A stretch of 64,000 bases of DNA from Rhodospirillaceae bacterium (GCA_008012315.1 SSEL01000013.1:109175-173174), one strand, 5' to 3'; shown: positions 36,305-48,150, counted from the stretch's first letter. Numbers and translations are program-made. Notes: a model not told the origin generated them from the sequence alone.

Positions 36305-36338
36305 GTATCAACCTGTTGCCGGATTTCGTTAAAGAACC

Positions 36339-36779
36339 ATGCCAGACCGTTCGGAAGCCATTGCCATTGCCAGCGATCACGGCGGTTTCGCCCTCAAGGA
36401 GGTGCTGAAGCCGGAACTGGAACGCCTGGGCTTCGCGGTGCTCGATCTTGGCCCGGACAGCAACGCCTCGGTCGACTACCCGGATTTCGCCAATGTCCTA
36501 GCGGCGGCATTAGGCGACGGCCGGGCAGGGCGCGGCCTCCTGATCTGCGGCTCCGGCATCGGCATTTCCATCGCCGCGAACCGCCACAAGCATATCCGCG
36601 CCGCCCTGGTGCATGATGCCCTGGGGGCGCGTCTCTGCCGCCAGCATAACGACGCCAATGTGCTCTGCCTGGGCGAACGGCTTATCGGAGTGGATGTCGC
36701 TAAGGATTGTCTGAAGGTGTTTTTGACGACAGATTTTGAAGGAGGTCGGCACCAAAATCGCGTCGCCAAATTGGGCTAA
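36339..36779 (+). CDS. rpiB: Ribose-5-phosphate isomerase B
   Basis: Interconverts ribose-5-phosphate and ribulose-5-phosphate; RpiB/LacA family, 146 aa, normal length. AIAIASDHGGFALKEVLKP is the N-terminal signature, SVDYPDFANVLA the substrate loop, and GLLICGSGIGISIAANRH carries the catalytic Cys. HNDANVLCLGERLIG completes the fold. It is followed 54 nt later by glyA, a frequent pairing in alphaproteobacteria. Confidence 0.95.
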   Translation: MPDRSEAIAIASDHGGFALKEVLKPELERLGFAVLDLGPDSNASVDYPDFANVLAAALGDGRAGRGLLICGSGIGISIAANRHKHIRAALVHDALGARLCRQHNDANVLCLGERLIGVDVAKDCLKVFLTTDFEGGRHQNRVAKLG

Positions 36780-36833
36780 TCCCCAAAAAAGGCGTAGGCC
36801 CAACAGGTTAGAACGCGACAAGGACGTCACAAC

Positions 36834-38126
<1,293 letters not shown>

Positions 38127-38161
38127 TCGCACTGCGGGGGCAGTGTAAGAGGGGGTAATGC

Positions 38162-38623
38162 ATGCGCTGTCCGTTCTGCGGAAACGAAGATACGCAGGTC
38201 AAGGATTCCAGACCGACCGACGATAATTCGGCGATCCGCAGACGGCGGCAATGCACCAATTGCGGTGCCCGCTTCACCACCTTCGAGCGCGTGCAATTGC
38301 GCGAGCTGATCGTGGTGAAGACCAACGGGCAGCGCGAACCCTTCGATCGTGAAAAGCTGCTGCGCTCGATGCAGATCAGCCTGCGCAAACGCCCGGTCGA
38401 TGCCGAAAGGCTGGAGCGGGTGGTGAACGGAATAGTGCGCCGGCTGGAAAGCTCGGGCGAAACGGAAGTGCCCACTGGCATGATCGGCGAGGCGGTGATG
38501 GATGCCCTGGCGAGCCTGGACAAGGTCGCCTATGTCCGTTTTGCCTCGGTCTATCGCAATTTCCGCGAGGCCAAGGATTTCGAAACCTTCGTCGGCAAGA
38601 TCGGCGGCGGTGAGCACGACTGA
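38162..38623 (+). CDS. nrdR: Transcriptional repressor NrdR
   Basis: Zinc-ribbon/ATP-cone repressor of ribonucleotide reductase genes, 153 aa. The N-terminus [17 protein letters not shown] with [16 protein letters not shown] gives the four zinc cysteines. The ATP-cone follows from [19 protein letters not shown]. It binds NrdR boxes upstream of nrd genes, none of which lie in this window. It overlaps ribD by 14 nt, the common nrdR-ribD arrangement. Confidence 0.96.
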   Translation: MRCPFCGNEDTQVKDSRPTDDNSAIRRRRQCTNCGARFTTFERVQLRELIVVKTNGQREPFDREKLLRSMQISLRKRPVDAERLERVVNGIVRRLESSGETEVPTGMIGEAVMDALASLDKVAYVRFASVYRNFREAKDFETFVGKIGGGEHD

Positions 38624-39710
38624 AACCGACCTGGGCCATATGCGCGCCGCCCTTAGCCTGGCGGCGCGTGGCCTGGGACGGGTCTGGCCCAATCCCGCCG
38701 TCGGCTGCGTCATCACCGATCCGACAGGTCATGTCGTCGGCCGGGGGCATACCCAGCCGGGCGGTCGCCCGCATGCCGAAACCGAGGCCTTGCGCCAGGC
38801 CGGTACGGCGGCGCGCGGCGGTACGGCCTATGTCACACTGGAACCCTGTTCCCATCACGGCAAAACGCCGCCTTGCGCCGAGGCGCTGGTTGCCGCCGGC
38901 ATCAAACGCTGCGTGGTCGCTTTGGACGATCCGGATCCGCGTGTCTCGGGACGCGGCCTTGCCTTGTTGCGGCAGGCCGGCATCGAGGTTACCGAGGGCA
39001 TCCTGCAAGCCGAGGCAGACCGGCTGAATGCCGGCTTTCTGAAACGCATCCGCCAGGGCCGGCCGCTGACCACGCTGAAACTGGCCACCACATTGGATGG
39101 CCGCATCGCCACGCGGTCGGGCGAAAGCCAATGGATCACCGGCCCGGCCTCCCGGCAGCGCGGCCACCTGCTGCGGGCGACCTATGACGCGATCCTGGTC
39201 GGGTCGGGCACGGCTTTGGCCGATAATCCGACACTCACCTGCCGCCTGCCTGGGCTGGCCGACAGGTCGCCGGTTCGTGTCGTGCTGGACCGCCGCCTGC
39301 GCCTGCCGACCGACAGCATCCTGGTGCAGACCGCGCCTCAGACGCCGACCTGGCTTTTGACCGGGGCAGGGCATGCCGAGCCGCAGCTCGCGGCCTATCG
39401 CGCGGCGGGTGTCGAGGTGATCGAGCTTCCAGATCCCGCTGGGCCGCAAGAAATCCTCGCGGCGCTGGGAGGTCGGGGCCTGACCCGGCTGCTGATCGAG
39501 GGCGGTGCCCAGGTGGCGGCGGCTTTCCTGGCCGCCGATGCCATCGACCGGATCGTCTGGATGCGGGCGCCGGGCATTCTCGGCGGCGATGCCTTGGCCG
39601 CCATCGGCGAGCTCGGCCTGGACCGGCTCGCAGCTATGCGCCGTTTCGACCTCCGGGCTGCGCAAATCATCCAGGGCGAGTGTCTGGAAACCTACGACCG
39701 TTTGGCGTAA
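38610..39710 (+). CDS. ribD: Bifunctional deaminase/reductase RibD
   Basis: Second and third steps of riboflavin synthesis; 366 aa. The N-terminal deaminase has [19 protein letters not shown] and the zinc motif [16 protein letters not shown]. The C-terminal reductase has [20 protein letters not shown] and [14 protein letters not shown]. The chosen start is GTG 38610 ([15 protein letters not shown]), inside the nrdR end. The next ATG, 30 nt on, would remove only ten residues; the longer frame from 38502 is read inside nrdR and is rejected. Confidence 0.93.
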   Translation: MSTTETDLGHMRAALSLAARGLGRVWPNPAVGCVITDPTGHVVGRGHTQPGGRPHAETEALRQAGTAARGGTAYVTLEPCSHHGKTPPCAEALVAAGIKRCVVALDDPDPRVSGRGLALLRQAGIEVTEGILQAEADRLNAGFLKRIRQGRPLTTLKLATTLDGRIATRSGESQWITGPASRQRGHLLRATYDAILVGSGTALADNPTLTCRLPGLADRSPVRVVLDRRLRLPTDSILVQTAPQTPTWLLTGAGHAEPQLAAYRAAGVEVIELPDPAGPQEILAALGGRGLTRLLIEGGAQVAAAFLAADAIDRIVWMRAPGILGGDALAAIGELGLDRLAAMRRFDLRAAQIIQGECLETYDRLA

Positions 39711-39772
39711 GACAGGCCGAACCGGTTCACAATCGCCCGTTCCACATCCATTTAGCGTTCGAGTTTTTTGGC

Positions 39773-40366
39773 ATGTTCACAGGAATCATCACCGATCTCG
39801 GCAAGGTGCTGGAGATCACCCCGGGTGCCGTCACCCGCCTGAAAATCGGCACCGCCTTCGACACCGCCGGCATCGATCTCGGCGCTTCCATTGCCTGCAA
39901 CGGCATCTGCCTCAGCGTGGTGGAAAAGGCCCCCGGCTCGGTGACTTTCGAGGCCAGCAACGAGACCATCGACAAGACGACCCTGGGAGACTGGAAGGCC
40001 GGTACCCCCGTCAACCTGGAACGGGCGCTGAAATTGGGTGATGAACTGGGCGGCCATATGGTCAGCGGCCATGTCGACGGCGTGGGCCGGATCACCGATG
40101 TGCGTCAGGACGGCGGCAGCACCCGCATCGATCTCGAAGCACCGGCCAATCTGGCGCGCTCCATCGCCGCCAAGGGGTCGATCACCGTGGACGGCGTTTC
40201 GCTGACGGTGAATGAGGTGAACGGCACGGTCTTCGGTGTGAATATCATCCCGATCACCCAGACGGCGACCAATCTCGGCGCCGCCAAATCCGGTGTCCGG
40301 GTCAACCTGGAAATCGACCTCATCGCGCGATATGTTGCCCGCCTTCTCGGCAAGGAGGCGTTGTGA
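39773..40366 (+). CDS. ribE: Riboflavin synthase alpha chain
   Basis: Dismutates 6,7-dimethyl-8-ribityllumazine to riboflavin; 197 aa. Two lumazine-binding repeats are visible: MFTGIITDLGKVLEI...GASIACNGICLSVV and GGHMVSGHVDGVGRI...GSITVDGVSLTVN. The start is the ATG of MFTGII, where all family members begin; the upstream frame from 39680 is rejected. No FMN riboswitch was found in the 62-nt gap after ribD. The stop overlaps the next gene as GTGA. Confidence 0.95.
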   Translation: MFTGIITDLGKVLEITPGAVTRLKIGTAFDTAGIDLGASIACNGICLSVVEKAPGSVTFEASNETIDKTTLGDWKAGTPVNLERALKLGDELGGHMVSGHVDGVGRITDVRQDGGSTRIDLEAPANLARSIAAKGSITVDGVSLTVNEVNGTVFGVNIIPITQTATNLGAAKSGVRVNLEIDLIARYVARLLGKEAL

Positions 40367-41490
40367 GTTTCGAAGACGTCATGTCGCCGGCATCCGACAT
40401 CATCGCGGATGCCAAGGCGGGTCGCATGTTCATCCTGGTCGATGACGAAGACCGGGAGAATGAAGGCGACCTCGTCATCCCGGCGCAAATGGCCAGCGCC
40501 GAAGCGATCAACTTCATGGCCAAGCATGGGCGTGGCCTGATCTGTCTGGCGATGGACCGCATGCGGGTCGAACAGCTCGGCCTGCCGCTCATGGCGCAGC
40601 GTAACGGCACCCGGCACCAGACCGCCTTCACGGTATCGATCGAGGCGCGGGAAGGGATCTCGACCGGTATTTCAGCCTTTGACCGCGCTCGCACGGTGGC
40701 GGTGGCGATCGATCCGTCGAAGGGTCCGCACGATATCATCTCGCCGGGCCATATCTTTCCCTTGATGGCGCGTGACGGTGGCGTGCTGGTGCGCACCGGC
40801 CATACCGAAGCCGCCGTCGATATCGCGCGTCTGGCCGGTCTCATTCCCGCCGGCGTCATCTGCGAAGTCATGAATGACGACGGCACCATGGCGCGGCGCG
40901 ACGACCTGCTGAAATTCGCGCAACTGCACGGCCTCAAGATCGGCACAATCCGTGATCTCATCGCCTATCGCCGCCGGCATGACCGCATCATCGAGCGGAC
41001 GCTGGAGACGACCTTCAGCAGCCGCCATGGCGGCGAATTCAAGATGTATGTCTACACCAACCGGATCGCGCATTCCGAACATGTCGCCTTGGTCAAAGGC
41101 GATCTCGGCGGCGATGAGCCGGTCCTGGTCCGCATGCATGCGATGAGCGTCCTCGACGACGTGCTGGGCGATGCCGATAGCGGCCGCGCCGGTGAATTGG
41201 CCGCCGCCATGCGCATCATTGCCGAGAAGGGCCGCGGCGTTGCCGTGCTGATCCGCGAACCGCTGCCGACCAGCCTCTCCGACGCTGTACGTGCGCGGCA
41301 TGACGCGGCGATCGATAGCGGCTCCGGCCGTGCCGAATTGCGCGATTACGGCATCGGCGCGCAGATCTTGCTGGATCTTGGCGTTCACAAGATGACCTTG
41401 CTCAGCAATCGCAAGAAAACCATTATCGGCCTGGACGGTTATGAGCTCACGGTGGTCGGTGAGCATCCCGTTCCGCTCGATCAGGCATAA
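40363..41490 (+). CDS. ribB: 3,4-dihydroxy-2-butanone-4-phosphate synthase with degenerate GTP cyclohydrolase II domain (RibBX type)
   Basis: The N-terminal ~205 residues are a complete RibB: MFILVDDEDRENEGDLVIPA, RTGHTEAAVDIARLAG and CEVMNDDGTMARRDDL. The C-terminal ~170 residues align in layout with GTP cyclohydrolase II but contain no cysteine at all. The zinc-binding Cys cluster after VRMHAMSVLDDVLGDA is gone, so GTP cyclohydrolase activity is not expected. This is the RibBX variant described in Proteobacteria. GTG start with AAGGAGG upstream, overlapping ribE by 4 nt. GTP cyclohydrolase must be encoded elsewhere. Confidence 0.92.
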   Translation: MSFEDVMSPASDIIADAKAGRMFILVDDEDRENEGDLVIPAQMASAEAINFMAKHGRGLICLAMDRMRVEQLGLPLMAQRNGTRHQTAFTVSIEAREGISTGISAFDRARTVAVAIDPSKGPHDIISPGHIFPLMARDGGVLVRTGHTEAAVDIARLAGLIPAGVICEVMNDDGTMARRDDLLKFAQLHGLKIGTIRDLIAYRRRHDRIIERTLETTFSSRHGGEFKMYVYTNRIAHSEHVALVKGDLGGDEPVLVRMHAMSVLDDVLGDADSGRAGELAAAMRIIAEKGRGVAVLIREPLPTSLSDAVRARHDAAIDSGSGRAELRDYGIGAQILLDLGVHKMTLLSNRKKTIIGLDGYELTVVGEHPVPLDQA

Positions 41491-41504
41491 GGTAAGGACC
41501 GACC

Positions 41505-41966
41505 ATGAACGACAAGCCGCATGTTCTGATCGTCGAAGCGCGCTTTTATGAAGACATTCTCGATGCCCTGATCGAAGGCGCCGAGAAGACGTTGAAGAAA
41601 GCCGGCGCGACCTTCGATCGCATCACCGTTCCCGGCGCCCTGGAAATTCCGGCGGCGATCCGCTTTGCCGTGAAGGCCCAGTCCGAAGGCAAGCTGGCCC
41701 GCGGCTACGACGGTTTCGTCGCTTTGGGCTGCGTCATCCGTGGCGAGACCACGCATTACGAAACGGTCTGCAATGAAAGCGCGCGGGGCCTGATGGACCT
41801 TTCGCTGCAATACAATCTCGCCATCGGTAACGGTATCCTGACAGTCGAGAACGACGATCAGGCCTGGGCACGCGCCAAGGTTACGGATAAAGATAAAGGC
41901 GGTGGCGCGGCACAGGCCTGCCTCGATATGATTGCGCTGCAACGGCATTTCGCGCTGGTGGGCTGA
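41505..41966 (+). CDS. ribH: 6,7-dimethyl-8-ribityllumazine synthase
   Basis: Forms lumazine from the RibB and RibD products; 153 aa. [20 protein letters not shown] replaces the usual FN..I start. [14 protein letters not shown] binds substrate, [20 protein letters not shown] contains the catalytic His, and [18 protein letters not shown] completes the active site. It begins 14 nt after ribBX and precedes nusB. Complete. Confidence 0.95.
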   Translation: MNDKPHVLIVEARFYEDILDALIEGAEKTLKKAGATFDRITVPGALEIPAAIRFAVKAQSEGKLARGYDGFVALGCVIRGETTHYETVCNESARGLMDLSLQYNLAIGNGILTVENDDQAWARAKVTDKDKGGGAAQACLDMIALQRHFALVG

Positions 41967-42010
41967 GATGTCGGACTTGAAGCACAACGCTGTGGAATGG
42001 AACTGACCAG

Positions 42011-42529
42011 ATGAGCAGTTCGGATAAAAAGGACGCTTTCATGCAGCGCGGCAAGCAGCTTGCCTTGACGCGCAGCGCCGCGCGCCTGGCGGCGGTGCAG
42101 GCGCTGTATCAGTGGGAAGTCGCGGGCGGCCGGCCCGAAGCGATCGTGCGCGAATTCGCCGATCACCGAAACCACAACATGAGTGACGGCGAGGAATTGC
42201 CGCCGGCCGATGCCAAGCTCTTCACCAATGTGGTGATCGGCGCCGCCACCCATGTGCGTGAGCTGGACGACATGATCGCCGCCGTGCTGACCGAGGACTG
42301 GACGGTGGAGCGGCTGGAGGCCATCCTGCGGGCGATTCTGCGTTGCGGCGCCTATGAACTGGCGCATCGACCCGATGTGCCGCCGAAGGTCACCATCGCC
42401 GAATATGTCGCCGTCACCGATGCCTTTTTCGGGGCGCGGGAAACCGGCCTGACCAACGGCATTCTCGACCAACTGGCCCGCGGCTTGCGCCCGACCGAGA
42501 TGGGACATCGCGGCGGCTCTGCCTCCTGA
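42011..42529 (+). CDS. nusB: Transcription antitermination factor NusB
   Basis: All-helical RNA-binding protein needed for rRNA antitermination, 172 aa. RSAARLAAVQALYQWEV is the N-terminal signature. WTVERLEAILRAILRCGAYE and EYVAVTDAFFGARETGLTNG follow in order. The rib-nusB-thiL order is standard in alphaproteobacteria. It is followed after 2 nt by thiL. A second ATG at codon 14 is possible. Confidence 0.95.
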   Translation: MSSSDKKDAFMQRGKQLALTRSAARLAAVQALYQWEVAGGRPEAIVREFADHRNHNMSDGEELPPADAKLFTNVVIGAATHVRELDDMIAAVLTEDWTVERLEAILRAILRCGAYELAHRPDVPPKVTIAEYVAVTDAFFGARETGLTNGILDQLARGLRPTEMGHRGGSAS

Positions 42530-42531
42530 GC

Positions 42532-43548
42532 ATGGCCGGCTCTTCGTCCGAGACAAGTGACGACGGCCTGCCGGGCGAGTTCGAGGTCATCCGCCGCTAT
42601 TTCGCCCCGCTTGCCGCCGGCATGCCCGGCGCCCTGAACCTGACCGACGATGCCTGCACCTATCTACCGCCGGCCGGCGAGGAACTGGTGCTGACCGCCG
42701 ATGCCCTGGTGGCCGACGTGCATTTCCTGCGCAACGACCCGCCCGACCTGGTGGCCCGGAAGATGCTGCGGGTCAATCTGTCGGATCTCGCGGCCAAAGG
42801 CGCCAAGCCGGTCGGCTATCTGATGACGGTTGCCGTCGATCATGCCGTCACTGCTTCCTGGCTGGCGAATTTTGCCCGTGGCCTGGCCGAGGACCAGCGG
42901 CAATTCGGCATTCACCTGATGGGCGGCGATACCATTCGCACGCCGGGGCCGCTCAGTCTCTCGCTGACCGCAATCGGCACGGTGCCGGGCGGCCGTGCCA
43001 TGCGCCGCCGGGGCGCACAGCCGGGCGACCGGATTTTCGTGACCGGGACGATCGGCGACGGCTATCTCGGCCTTCGGATCCTGCGCGCGGAGTGGCCCGA
43101 TCTTTCCGTCGGCTACCGGCAGTTCCTGACGGACCGCTATCAATTGCCGGAGCCGCGCCTGGTTCTCGGCCGGGAGATCATGGCGGCCGGTATCGCGACA
43201 GCGGCGATGGATGTGTCCGACGGTCTGGCCGCCGATCTGGGCCATCTGGCCCGGTCTTCGGGATGCGGCGCCGTCATTCACGCCGAGCGGACGCCTTTGT
43301 CCGGCGCGGCGGCGGAAATTCTGTCGCGCGAGCCCGGGCTGCTGCCGAAACTGATTACCGGCGGCGATGATTACGAACTCCTGCTCACCGTCCGGCCGGA
43401 AAATGCCGCGCAACTGCGGGAAATTGCCGGAAAAGCGGGCCTTCTGCTCACGGAATTGGGCGAAATGACCGATAGCGGCAGTGTCGGCATCCTCGACCGG
43501 GATGGCGCGCCGCTGGATCTCTCCCAGCGCGGTTACCAGCATTTCTGA
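42532..43548 (+). CDS. thiL: Thiamine-monophosphate kinase
   Basis: Phosphorylates thiamine monophosphate to the diphosphate; 338 aa. GEFEVIRRYFAPLA, LNLTDDACTYLPPAGEELVL and HFLRNDPPDLVARKMLRVNL, then SDLAAKGAKPVGYLM, match the AIR-synthase-like N-domain. MGGDTIRTPGPLSL and MDVSDGLAADLGHLARSSG are the ATP/Mg sites. GGDDYELLLTV completes it. It starts 2 nt after nusB and ends the housekeeping run. Confidence 0.95.
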   Translation: MAGSSSETSDDGLPGEFEVIRRYFAPLAAGMPGALNLTDDACTYLPPAGEELVLTADALVADVHFLRNDPPDLVARKMLRVNLSDLAAKGAKPVGYLMTVAVDHAVTASWLANFARGLAEDQRQFGIHLMGGDTIRTPGPLSLSLTAIGTVPGGRAMRRRGAQPGDRIFVTGTIGDGYLGLRILRAEWPDLSVGYRQFLTDRYQLPEPRLVLGREIMAAGIATAAMDVSDGLAADLGHLARSSGCGAVIHAERTPLSGAAAEILSREPGLLPKLITGGDDYELLLTVRPENAAQLREIAGKAGLLLTELGEMTDSGSVGILDRDGAPLDLSQRGYQHF

Positions 43549-43665
43549 CGGCCACAGGCCAGGGGAAGCGGGATTTGGTCAGGCTCCGTTAACCATTTTA
43601 CGCTAGTTTCTCCCGACCGCGCGGACAGCCGACGCGCCCGATTGAACGATTAGGTCGACCAGCGG

Positions 43666-44112
43666 ATGAAAAAATTCTTGCTCATCCTGATCTTGCTGCT
43701 CCTGCTCGGTGCAGGCGGCGGGGCTGGCTATTGGCTTTATCTGCATAAATCGGCACCCCAGACCGCCGAGGCGGAACCGCCGCCGCCCGCACCGATCACC
43801 TCGGTCACGCTCGATACCATGCCGGTCTCGGTGGTGAAGAATAACCGGGTCGCCCGGGTGTTTTTCTTCCGCTTTACCCTGCTGTTCGATTCGGCGGAAC
43901 GCCAGGCCCGCGCGCAGATGCTGATGCCGCGCCTGGTCGACGGCTTCAACACCGAATTGCATCAGTTGCTGGCCCGCAAGCTGATGGAACAGACCAATTA
44001 CGATCCCGATCTGATCATTGCCCGCCTGCAGGAAGTGGCAGATCGCGTGACCGGTCCCGGCACGGTGCATCAAGTCACTATCGCCAATGTGGACCGCAAG
44101 GATTTCAAATAA
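43666..44112 (+). CDS. Membrane-anchored FliL-like protein
   Basis: 148 aa: a single N-terminal membrane helix (KKFLLILILLLLLGAGGG), a Pro-rich periplasmic linker (AEPPPPAPI), then a ~100-residue domain (RVFFFRFTLLFDSAERQAR, PRLVDGFNTELHQLLARKL). In layout it resembles FliL, which supports the flagellar stator. It is not next to flagellar genes (motAB lie 42 kb away), so FliL identity is tentative. Stand-alone between thiL and an acyl-CoA synthetase. Confidence 0.55.
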   Translation: MKKFLLILILLLLLGAGGGAGYWLYLHKSAPQTAEAEPPPPAPITSVTLDTMPVSVVKNNRVARVFFFRFTLLFDSAERQARAQMLMPRLVDGFNTELHQLLARKLMEQTNYDPDLIIARLQEVADRVTGPGTVHQVTIANVDRKDFK

Positions 44113-44226
44113 GGCATCGTTAAACGCGCTTGCCCATTGCGGATCACCTGACGCATCCTGAAACCAAGCACGCAGCGGCGAGAAACTCACCGACGATAAG
44201 AAGCGCGGTAACTTCGGGAGGCGTAG

Positions 44227-45843
44227 ATGTCGATTTACGACGTCGGGCTGGATCGCAATGACAGCAATTACGTGCCGCTGACGCCGAATACCTTTCTGGA
44301 TCGTTCCGCCGCCGTTTATCCGGATCATCCGGCCATCATCGATGGCGAGCGGCGCGTCAGCTACCGGCAGATGCTCCGGCGATGCCGGCAATTCGCCGAC
44401 CGGCTCCGCTGCCTGGGCATCGGCCGCGATGACACCGTATCGGTGCTGTCGCCGAATTGCGCGGCCCTGCTGGAAGCACATTATGCGGTACCGATGGCCG
44501 GCGGCGTCCTCAATGCCATCAATTACCGGCTCGATGCGCCCAGCATCGCCTTCATCCTCAACCACGGCAACAGCAAGGCGTTGCTGGTCGATAGCGAGCT
44601 GGTGCCGCAGGCAAAGGCGGCCTTGTCCCATCTCGGCCGCAATATGCCGGTCGTCGAGATCGAGGCTGCCGGATTACCGCGCGGCGGCGATTGGATGACG
44701 TATGAGGCTTTCATCGCCGAGGGCGATCCCGAAGCGGCAATCGATTGGCCGGCCGACGAATGGCAGGCGATCTCGCTGAACTATACGTCCGGCACGACCG
44801 GCGATCCCAAGGGCGTGGTCTATCATCATCGCGGCGCTTACCTGAACGCGCTGGGCAATGCCCTGGCCGTTCAGCTCAATGCAGACAGCGTCTATCTCTG
44901 GACCTTGCCGATGTTCCATTGCAACGGCTGGAGCTATAGCTGGGCGGTAACCGCGGCCGGCGGTACCCATGTCTGCCAGCGGGCCATCGTGCCGGCACAG
45001 ATCTTCGACAGGATTGCCGCTCATCGTGTCACGCATATGTGCGGTGCGCCCGTCGTGCTGTCGATGCTGGCCTTCGCCCCCGAAGCGGAAGCGTTCCGGG
45101 TGTCGCATCCGGTGAGGATCGTCACCGGCGGCGCCGCGCCGACCAGCACGATCATCGCTCGCATGGAGGCGATGGGTTTCGTCGTCATGCATGCCTATGG
45201 CCTGACTGAAACCTATGGCCCGGCGACTTCCTGCGAATGGCAGCACGATTGGGATGACAAGCCCTTGGCCGAACGCACCCGGCTCCTGGCGCGTCAGGGC
45301 GTGCGCTCGATCACCTCAGCCGGCGCTTCGGTGATCGATCCCCACAGCGGCGCAGAAGTGCCGATGGATGGCGAGACCATGGGCGAGATCGTGCTACGCG
45401 GCAACACGGTGATGAAAGGCTATCTCCTGAATCCGACCGCGAGCGGCGCGGTGCTGCGTGACGGCTGGTTCAGGTCTGGCGATCTCGGCGTCCGTCATCC
45501 CGACGGCTATATCGAGGTCAAGGACCGGCTGAAGGACATCATCATCTCGGGCGGCGAGAATATTTCCTCGCTGGAGGTCGAAGAGATATTGGCACGCCAT
45601 CCGGCCGTGCGCGAGGTTGCCGTCATCGCCAAGCCAGATGCCCATTGGGGCGAGGTTCCCTGTGCCTTCATCGCCTTGAAAGAGGGAGCAGGGGAGGTGT
45701 CAGCCGAGTCGGTGCTGTCCTGGTGTGACAGCCAGATGGCTCATTTCAAGCGGCCACGCCACGTGGTCTTCGGCGAATTGCCCAAAACCGTGACCGGGAA
45801 GGTCCAGAAATATCTGTTGCGTCAACGGGCAAGCGATATCTGA
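44227..45843 (+). CDS. AMP-dependent acyl-CoA synthetase/ligase
   Basis: Adenylate-forming enzyme, 538 aa. The P-loop-like motif is NYTSGTTGDPKGVVYHHRG (about residues 185-203). AYGLTETYGP, YIEVKDRLKDIIISGGENIS and the A10-type lysine in LPKTVTGKVQKYLLR are all present. The pattern fits medium-/long-chain or methylmercaptopropionate-type acyl-CoA ligases. Substrate not determined. A weak inverted repeat (CCCGGCA...TGCCGGG, 45874-45903) lies after the stop. Confidence 0.87.
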   Translation: MSIYDVGLDRNDSNYVPLTPNTFLDRSAAVYPDHPAIIDGERRVSYRQMLRRCRQFADRLRCLGIGRDDTVSVLSPNCAALLEAHYAVPMAGGVLNAINYRLDAPSIAFILNHGNSKALLVDSELVPQAKAALSHLGRNMPVVEIEAAGLPRGGDWMTYEAFIAEGDPEAAIDWPADEWQAISLNYTSGTTGDPKGVVYHHRGAYLNALGNALAVQLNADSVYLWTLPMFHCNGWSYSWAVTAAGGTHVCQRAIVPAQIFDRIAAHRVTHMCGAPVVLSMLAFAPEAEAFRVSHPVRIVTGGAAPTSTIIARMEAMGFVVMHAYGLTETYGPATSCEWQHDWDDKPLAERTRLLARQGVRSITSAGASVIDPHSGAEVPMDGETMGEIVLRGNTVMKGYLLNPTASGAVLRDGWFRSGDLGVRHPDGYIEVKDRLKDIIISGGENISSLEVEEILARHPAVREVAVIAKPDAHWGEVPCAFIALKEGAGEVSAESVLSWCDSQMAHFKRPRHVVFGELPKTVTGKVQKYLLRQRASDI

Positions 45844-46056
45844 CGGGACTTTAGCTAGTCGCGGATTCTGGAACCCGGCACCCGCGCTGAGGCCCTTGCC
45901 GGGAAGGCGTCGCTACCCTTGCCCGCGGCAATTTGCCATGGCCTGCCGATTGCTTTACCGTTCACGCGCCTTGCCGGCTCGGGGAGGGCCCGGCGAGTCT
46001 ACATATCAGTTGCGTCTAGTTCCCAAAACAAACCTCAACGAGATGAAGGGGTAAGA

Positions 46057-48150
46057 ATGATGGGCTCGATGTATTACTGGCTGGCGATTGTGTCGGGTGC
46101 GCTGGCCCTGATTTATAGTATATGGGCATCACGATCAGTTCTGGCGGCGCCGACCGGCACCGACCGCATGCGTGAAATTGCAGGTGCCGTCCAGGAAGGC
46201 GCGCAGGCTTATCTGAATAAGCAATACACGACGATTGGTATCGTCGGCGTCATCGTTGCCGTCATTCTCTTCTTCGCTCTCAGCAAACTTTCAGCTCTCG
46301 GCTTCATCATCGGTGCCGTGCTCTCGGGTGCGACCGGTTATATCGGCATGCATGTTTCGGTCCGGGCCAATGTCCGCACCGCCGAAGCCGCCCGCAGCGG
46401 CCTCGCGCCGGCCTTGGCGATCGCCGCCAAATCCGGCGCCATTACCGGCCTGCTGGTGGTCGGCCTCGGCCTGATCGGCGTCGCCGGCTATTACCTCATC
46501 CTGCGCAACGCCCAGGTCGAGATGCGGCCGATGCTGGAAGCCCTGGTGGGCCTCAGTTTCGGCGCCTCGCTGATTTCAATCTTCGCCCGTCTCGGCGGCG
46601 GCATCTTCACCAAGGGTGCGGATGTCGGTGCCGATCTCGTCGGCAAGATCGAGGGCGGCATTCCTGAAGACGATCCGCGAAATCCGGCCGTGATCGCCGA
46701 TAACGTCGGGGACAATGTCGGGGATTGCGCCGGCATGGCTGCCGACTTGTTCGAAACCTTCGCCGTCACCGTGGTGGCGACGATGCTGCTCGGCAGCATC
46801 TTCTTCACCGGCGCGGATCAGGAAAAGATGATGTTGCTGCCGCTGGTCATCTGTGCGGTCAGCATCATCGGGTCGATCATCGGCTCGTTCTTCATCAAGC
46901 TCGGCAACAGTCAGAACATCATGGGGGCCCTCTATAAGGGCCTGATCGTCACTGCGGTGATTTCGGCCATTCTGATTGCACTCTGCATCAATCAGATCAT
47001 CGGCTTCGGCACGACCCTGACTATGGGCAGCCTGACCTTCACCGGGAGCAGCCTGTTCGGCTGTGCCGTCATCGGCTTGGTGCTGACCGGGCTGCTGGTC
47101 TGGATCACCGAATATTATACTTCGACCGCCTTCCGGCCCGTGCGCAGCGTGGCCCTGGCTTCGACCACGGGCCATGCCACCAACATCATCCAGGGCATTG
47201 CGGTGGCGATGGAGGCCTGCGCCTTGCCGGTGATCGCCATCAGTGCGGCGATCATCGCATCCTACAGCCTGGCGGGGCTCTATGGCATCGCACTCGCCGC
47301 GACCACCATGCTGTCCCTGGCCGGTATCGTCGTGGCCCTGGATGCCTATGGTCCGGTGACCGACAATGCCGGCGGCATTGCCGAAATGTCGGATCTGCCG
47401 AAGGAGGTCCGCAAGGTGACCGATGCCCTGGATGCCGTCGGCAACACCACCAAGGCGGTGACCAAAGGCTATGCGATCGGTTCCGCCGGCCTGGCGGCGC
47501 TGGTGCTCTTCGCCGCTTACACTGAAGACCTCAACCACTATTTCCCCTACTTGCAGGGGCAAATCACCTTCCAGCTCAACAATCCCTATGTGGTGATCGG
47601 ATTGTTCCTGGGCGGTGCCTTGCCCTTCCTGTTTGGCGCCATGGGCATGATGGCGGTCGGCCGCGCGGCCGGTGCCGTCGTGGTTGAAGTCCGCCGGCAA
47701 TTCAAGGAAATCCCCGGCATCATGGAAGGACGCGCCAAGCCGGAATACGGCAAGGCCGTCGCCATGCTGACCACCGCGGCGATCAAGGAAATGATCCTGC
47801 CATCCTTGCTGCCGGTCCTGGCGCCGATCGTCCTTTATATCGTCATCCGGGTGGTCGCCGGCCAGGCGGAGGCCTTCGTCTCGCTGGGCGCCATGCTGCT
47901 CGGTACCATCGTCACCGGTCTGTTCGTCGCCATCCAGATGACCTCCGGCGGCGGCGCCTGGGACAATGCCAAGAAGTATATCGAGGACGATCATCACGGC
48001 GGCAAAGGCTCCGACGCCCATAAGGCGGCGGTGACCGGCGACACGGTCGGCGATCCCTACAAGGATACGGCCGGTCCGGCGATCAATCCGATGATCAAGA
48101 TCACCAATATCGTCGCCTTGCTGTTGCTGGCCGCACTCGCAGGCGGATAA
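46057..48150 (+). CDS. hppA: K+-independent proton-translocating pyrophosphatase (H+-PPase)
   Basis: Integral membrane pump of 697 aa using pyrophosphate hydrolysis to move protons, about 16 hydrophobic segments. [20 protein letters not shown] and [19 protein letters not shown] are the PPi/Mg sites. [20 protein letters not shown] has lysine (K466) where K+-dependent forms have alanine, marking the K+-independent class. ATG 46057 is preferred over the frame opening at 45919 because GAAGGGG precedes it and the N-terminus [14 protein letters not shown] is typical. A strong terminator follows. Confidence 0.96.
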   Translation: MMGSMYYWLAIVSGALALIYSIWASRSVLAAPTGTDRMREIAGAVQEGAQAYLNKQYTTIGIVGVIVAVILFFALSKLSALGFIIGAVLSGATGYIGMHVSVRANVRTAEAARSGLAPALAIAAKSGAITGLLVVGLGLIGVAGYYLILRNAQVEMRPMLEALVGLSFGASLISIFARLGGGIFTKGADVGADLVGKIEGGIPEDDPRNPAVIADNVGDNVGDCAGMAADLFETFAVTVVATMLLGSIFFTGADQEKMMLLPLVICAVSIIGSIIGSFFIKLGNSQNIMGALYKGLIVTAVISAILIALCINQIIGFGTTLTMGSLTFTGSSLFGCAVIGLVLTGLLVWITEYYTSTAFRPVRSVALASTTGHATNIIQGIAVAMEACALPVIAISAAIIASYSLAGLYGIALAATTMLSLAGIVVALDAYGPVTDNAGGIAEMSDLPKEVRKVTDALDAVGNTTKAVTKGYAIGSAGLAALVLFAAYTEDLNHYFPYLQGQITFQLNNPYVVIGLFLGGALPFLFGAMGMMAVGRAAGAVVVEVRRQFKEIPGIMEGRAKPEYGKAVAMLTTAAIKEMILPSLLPVLAPIVLYIVIRVVAGQAEAFVSLGAMLLGTIVTGLFVAIQMTSGGGAWDNAKKYIEDDHHGGKGSDAHKAAVTGDTVGDPYKDTAGPAINPMIKITNIVALLLLAALAGG

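Noticed and set aside
39711..39772. FMN riboswitch upstream of ribE
   Set aside because: The gap is only 62 nt and lacks the FMN-element motifs.
46576..48021. 481-codon minus-strand frame
   Set aside because: His/Gly/Asp-rich antisense shadow of hppA in a high-GC genome; no motif, no ribosome binding site.
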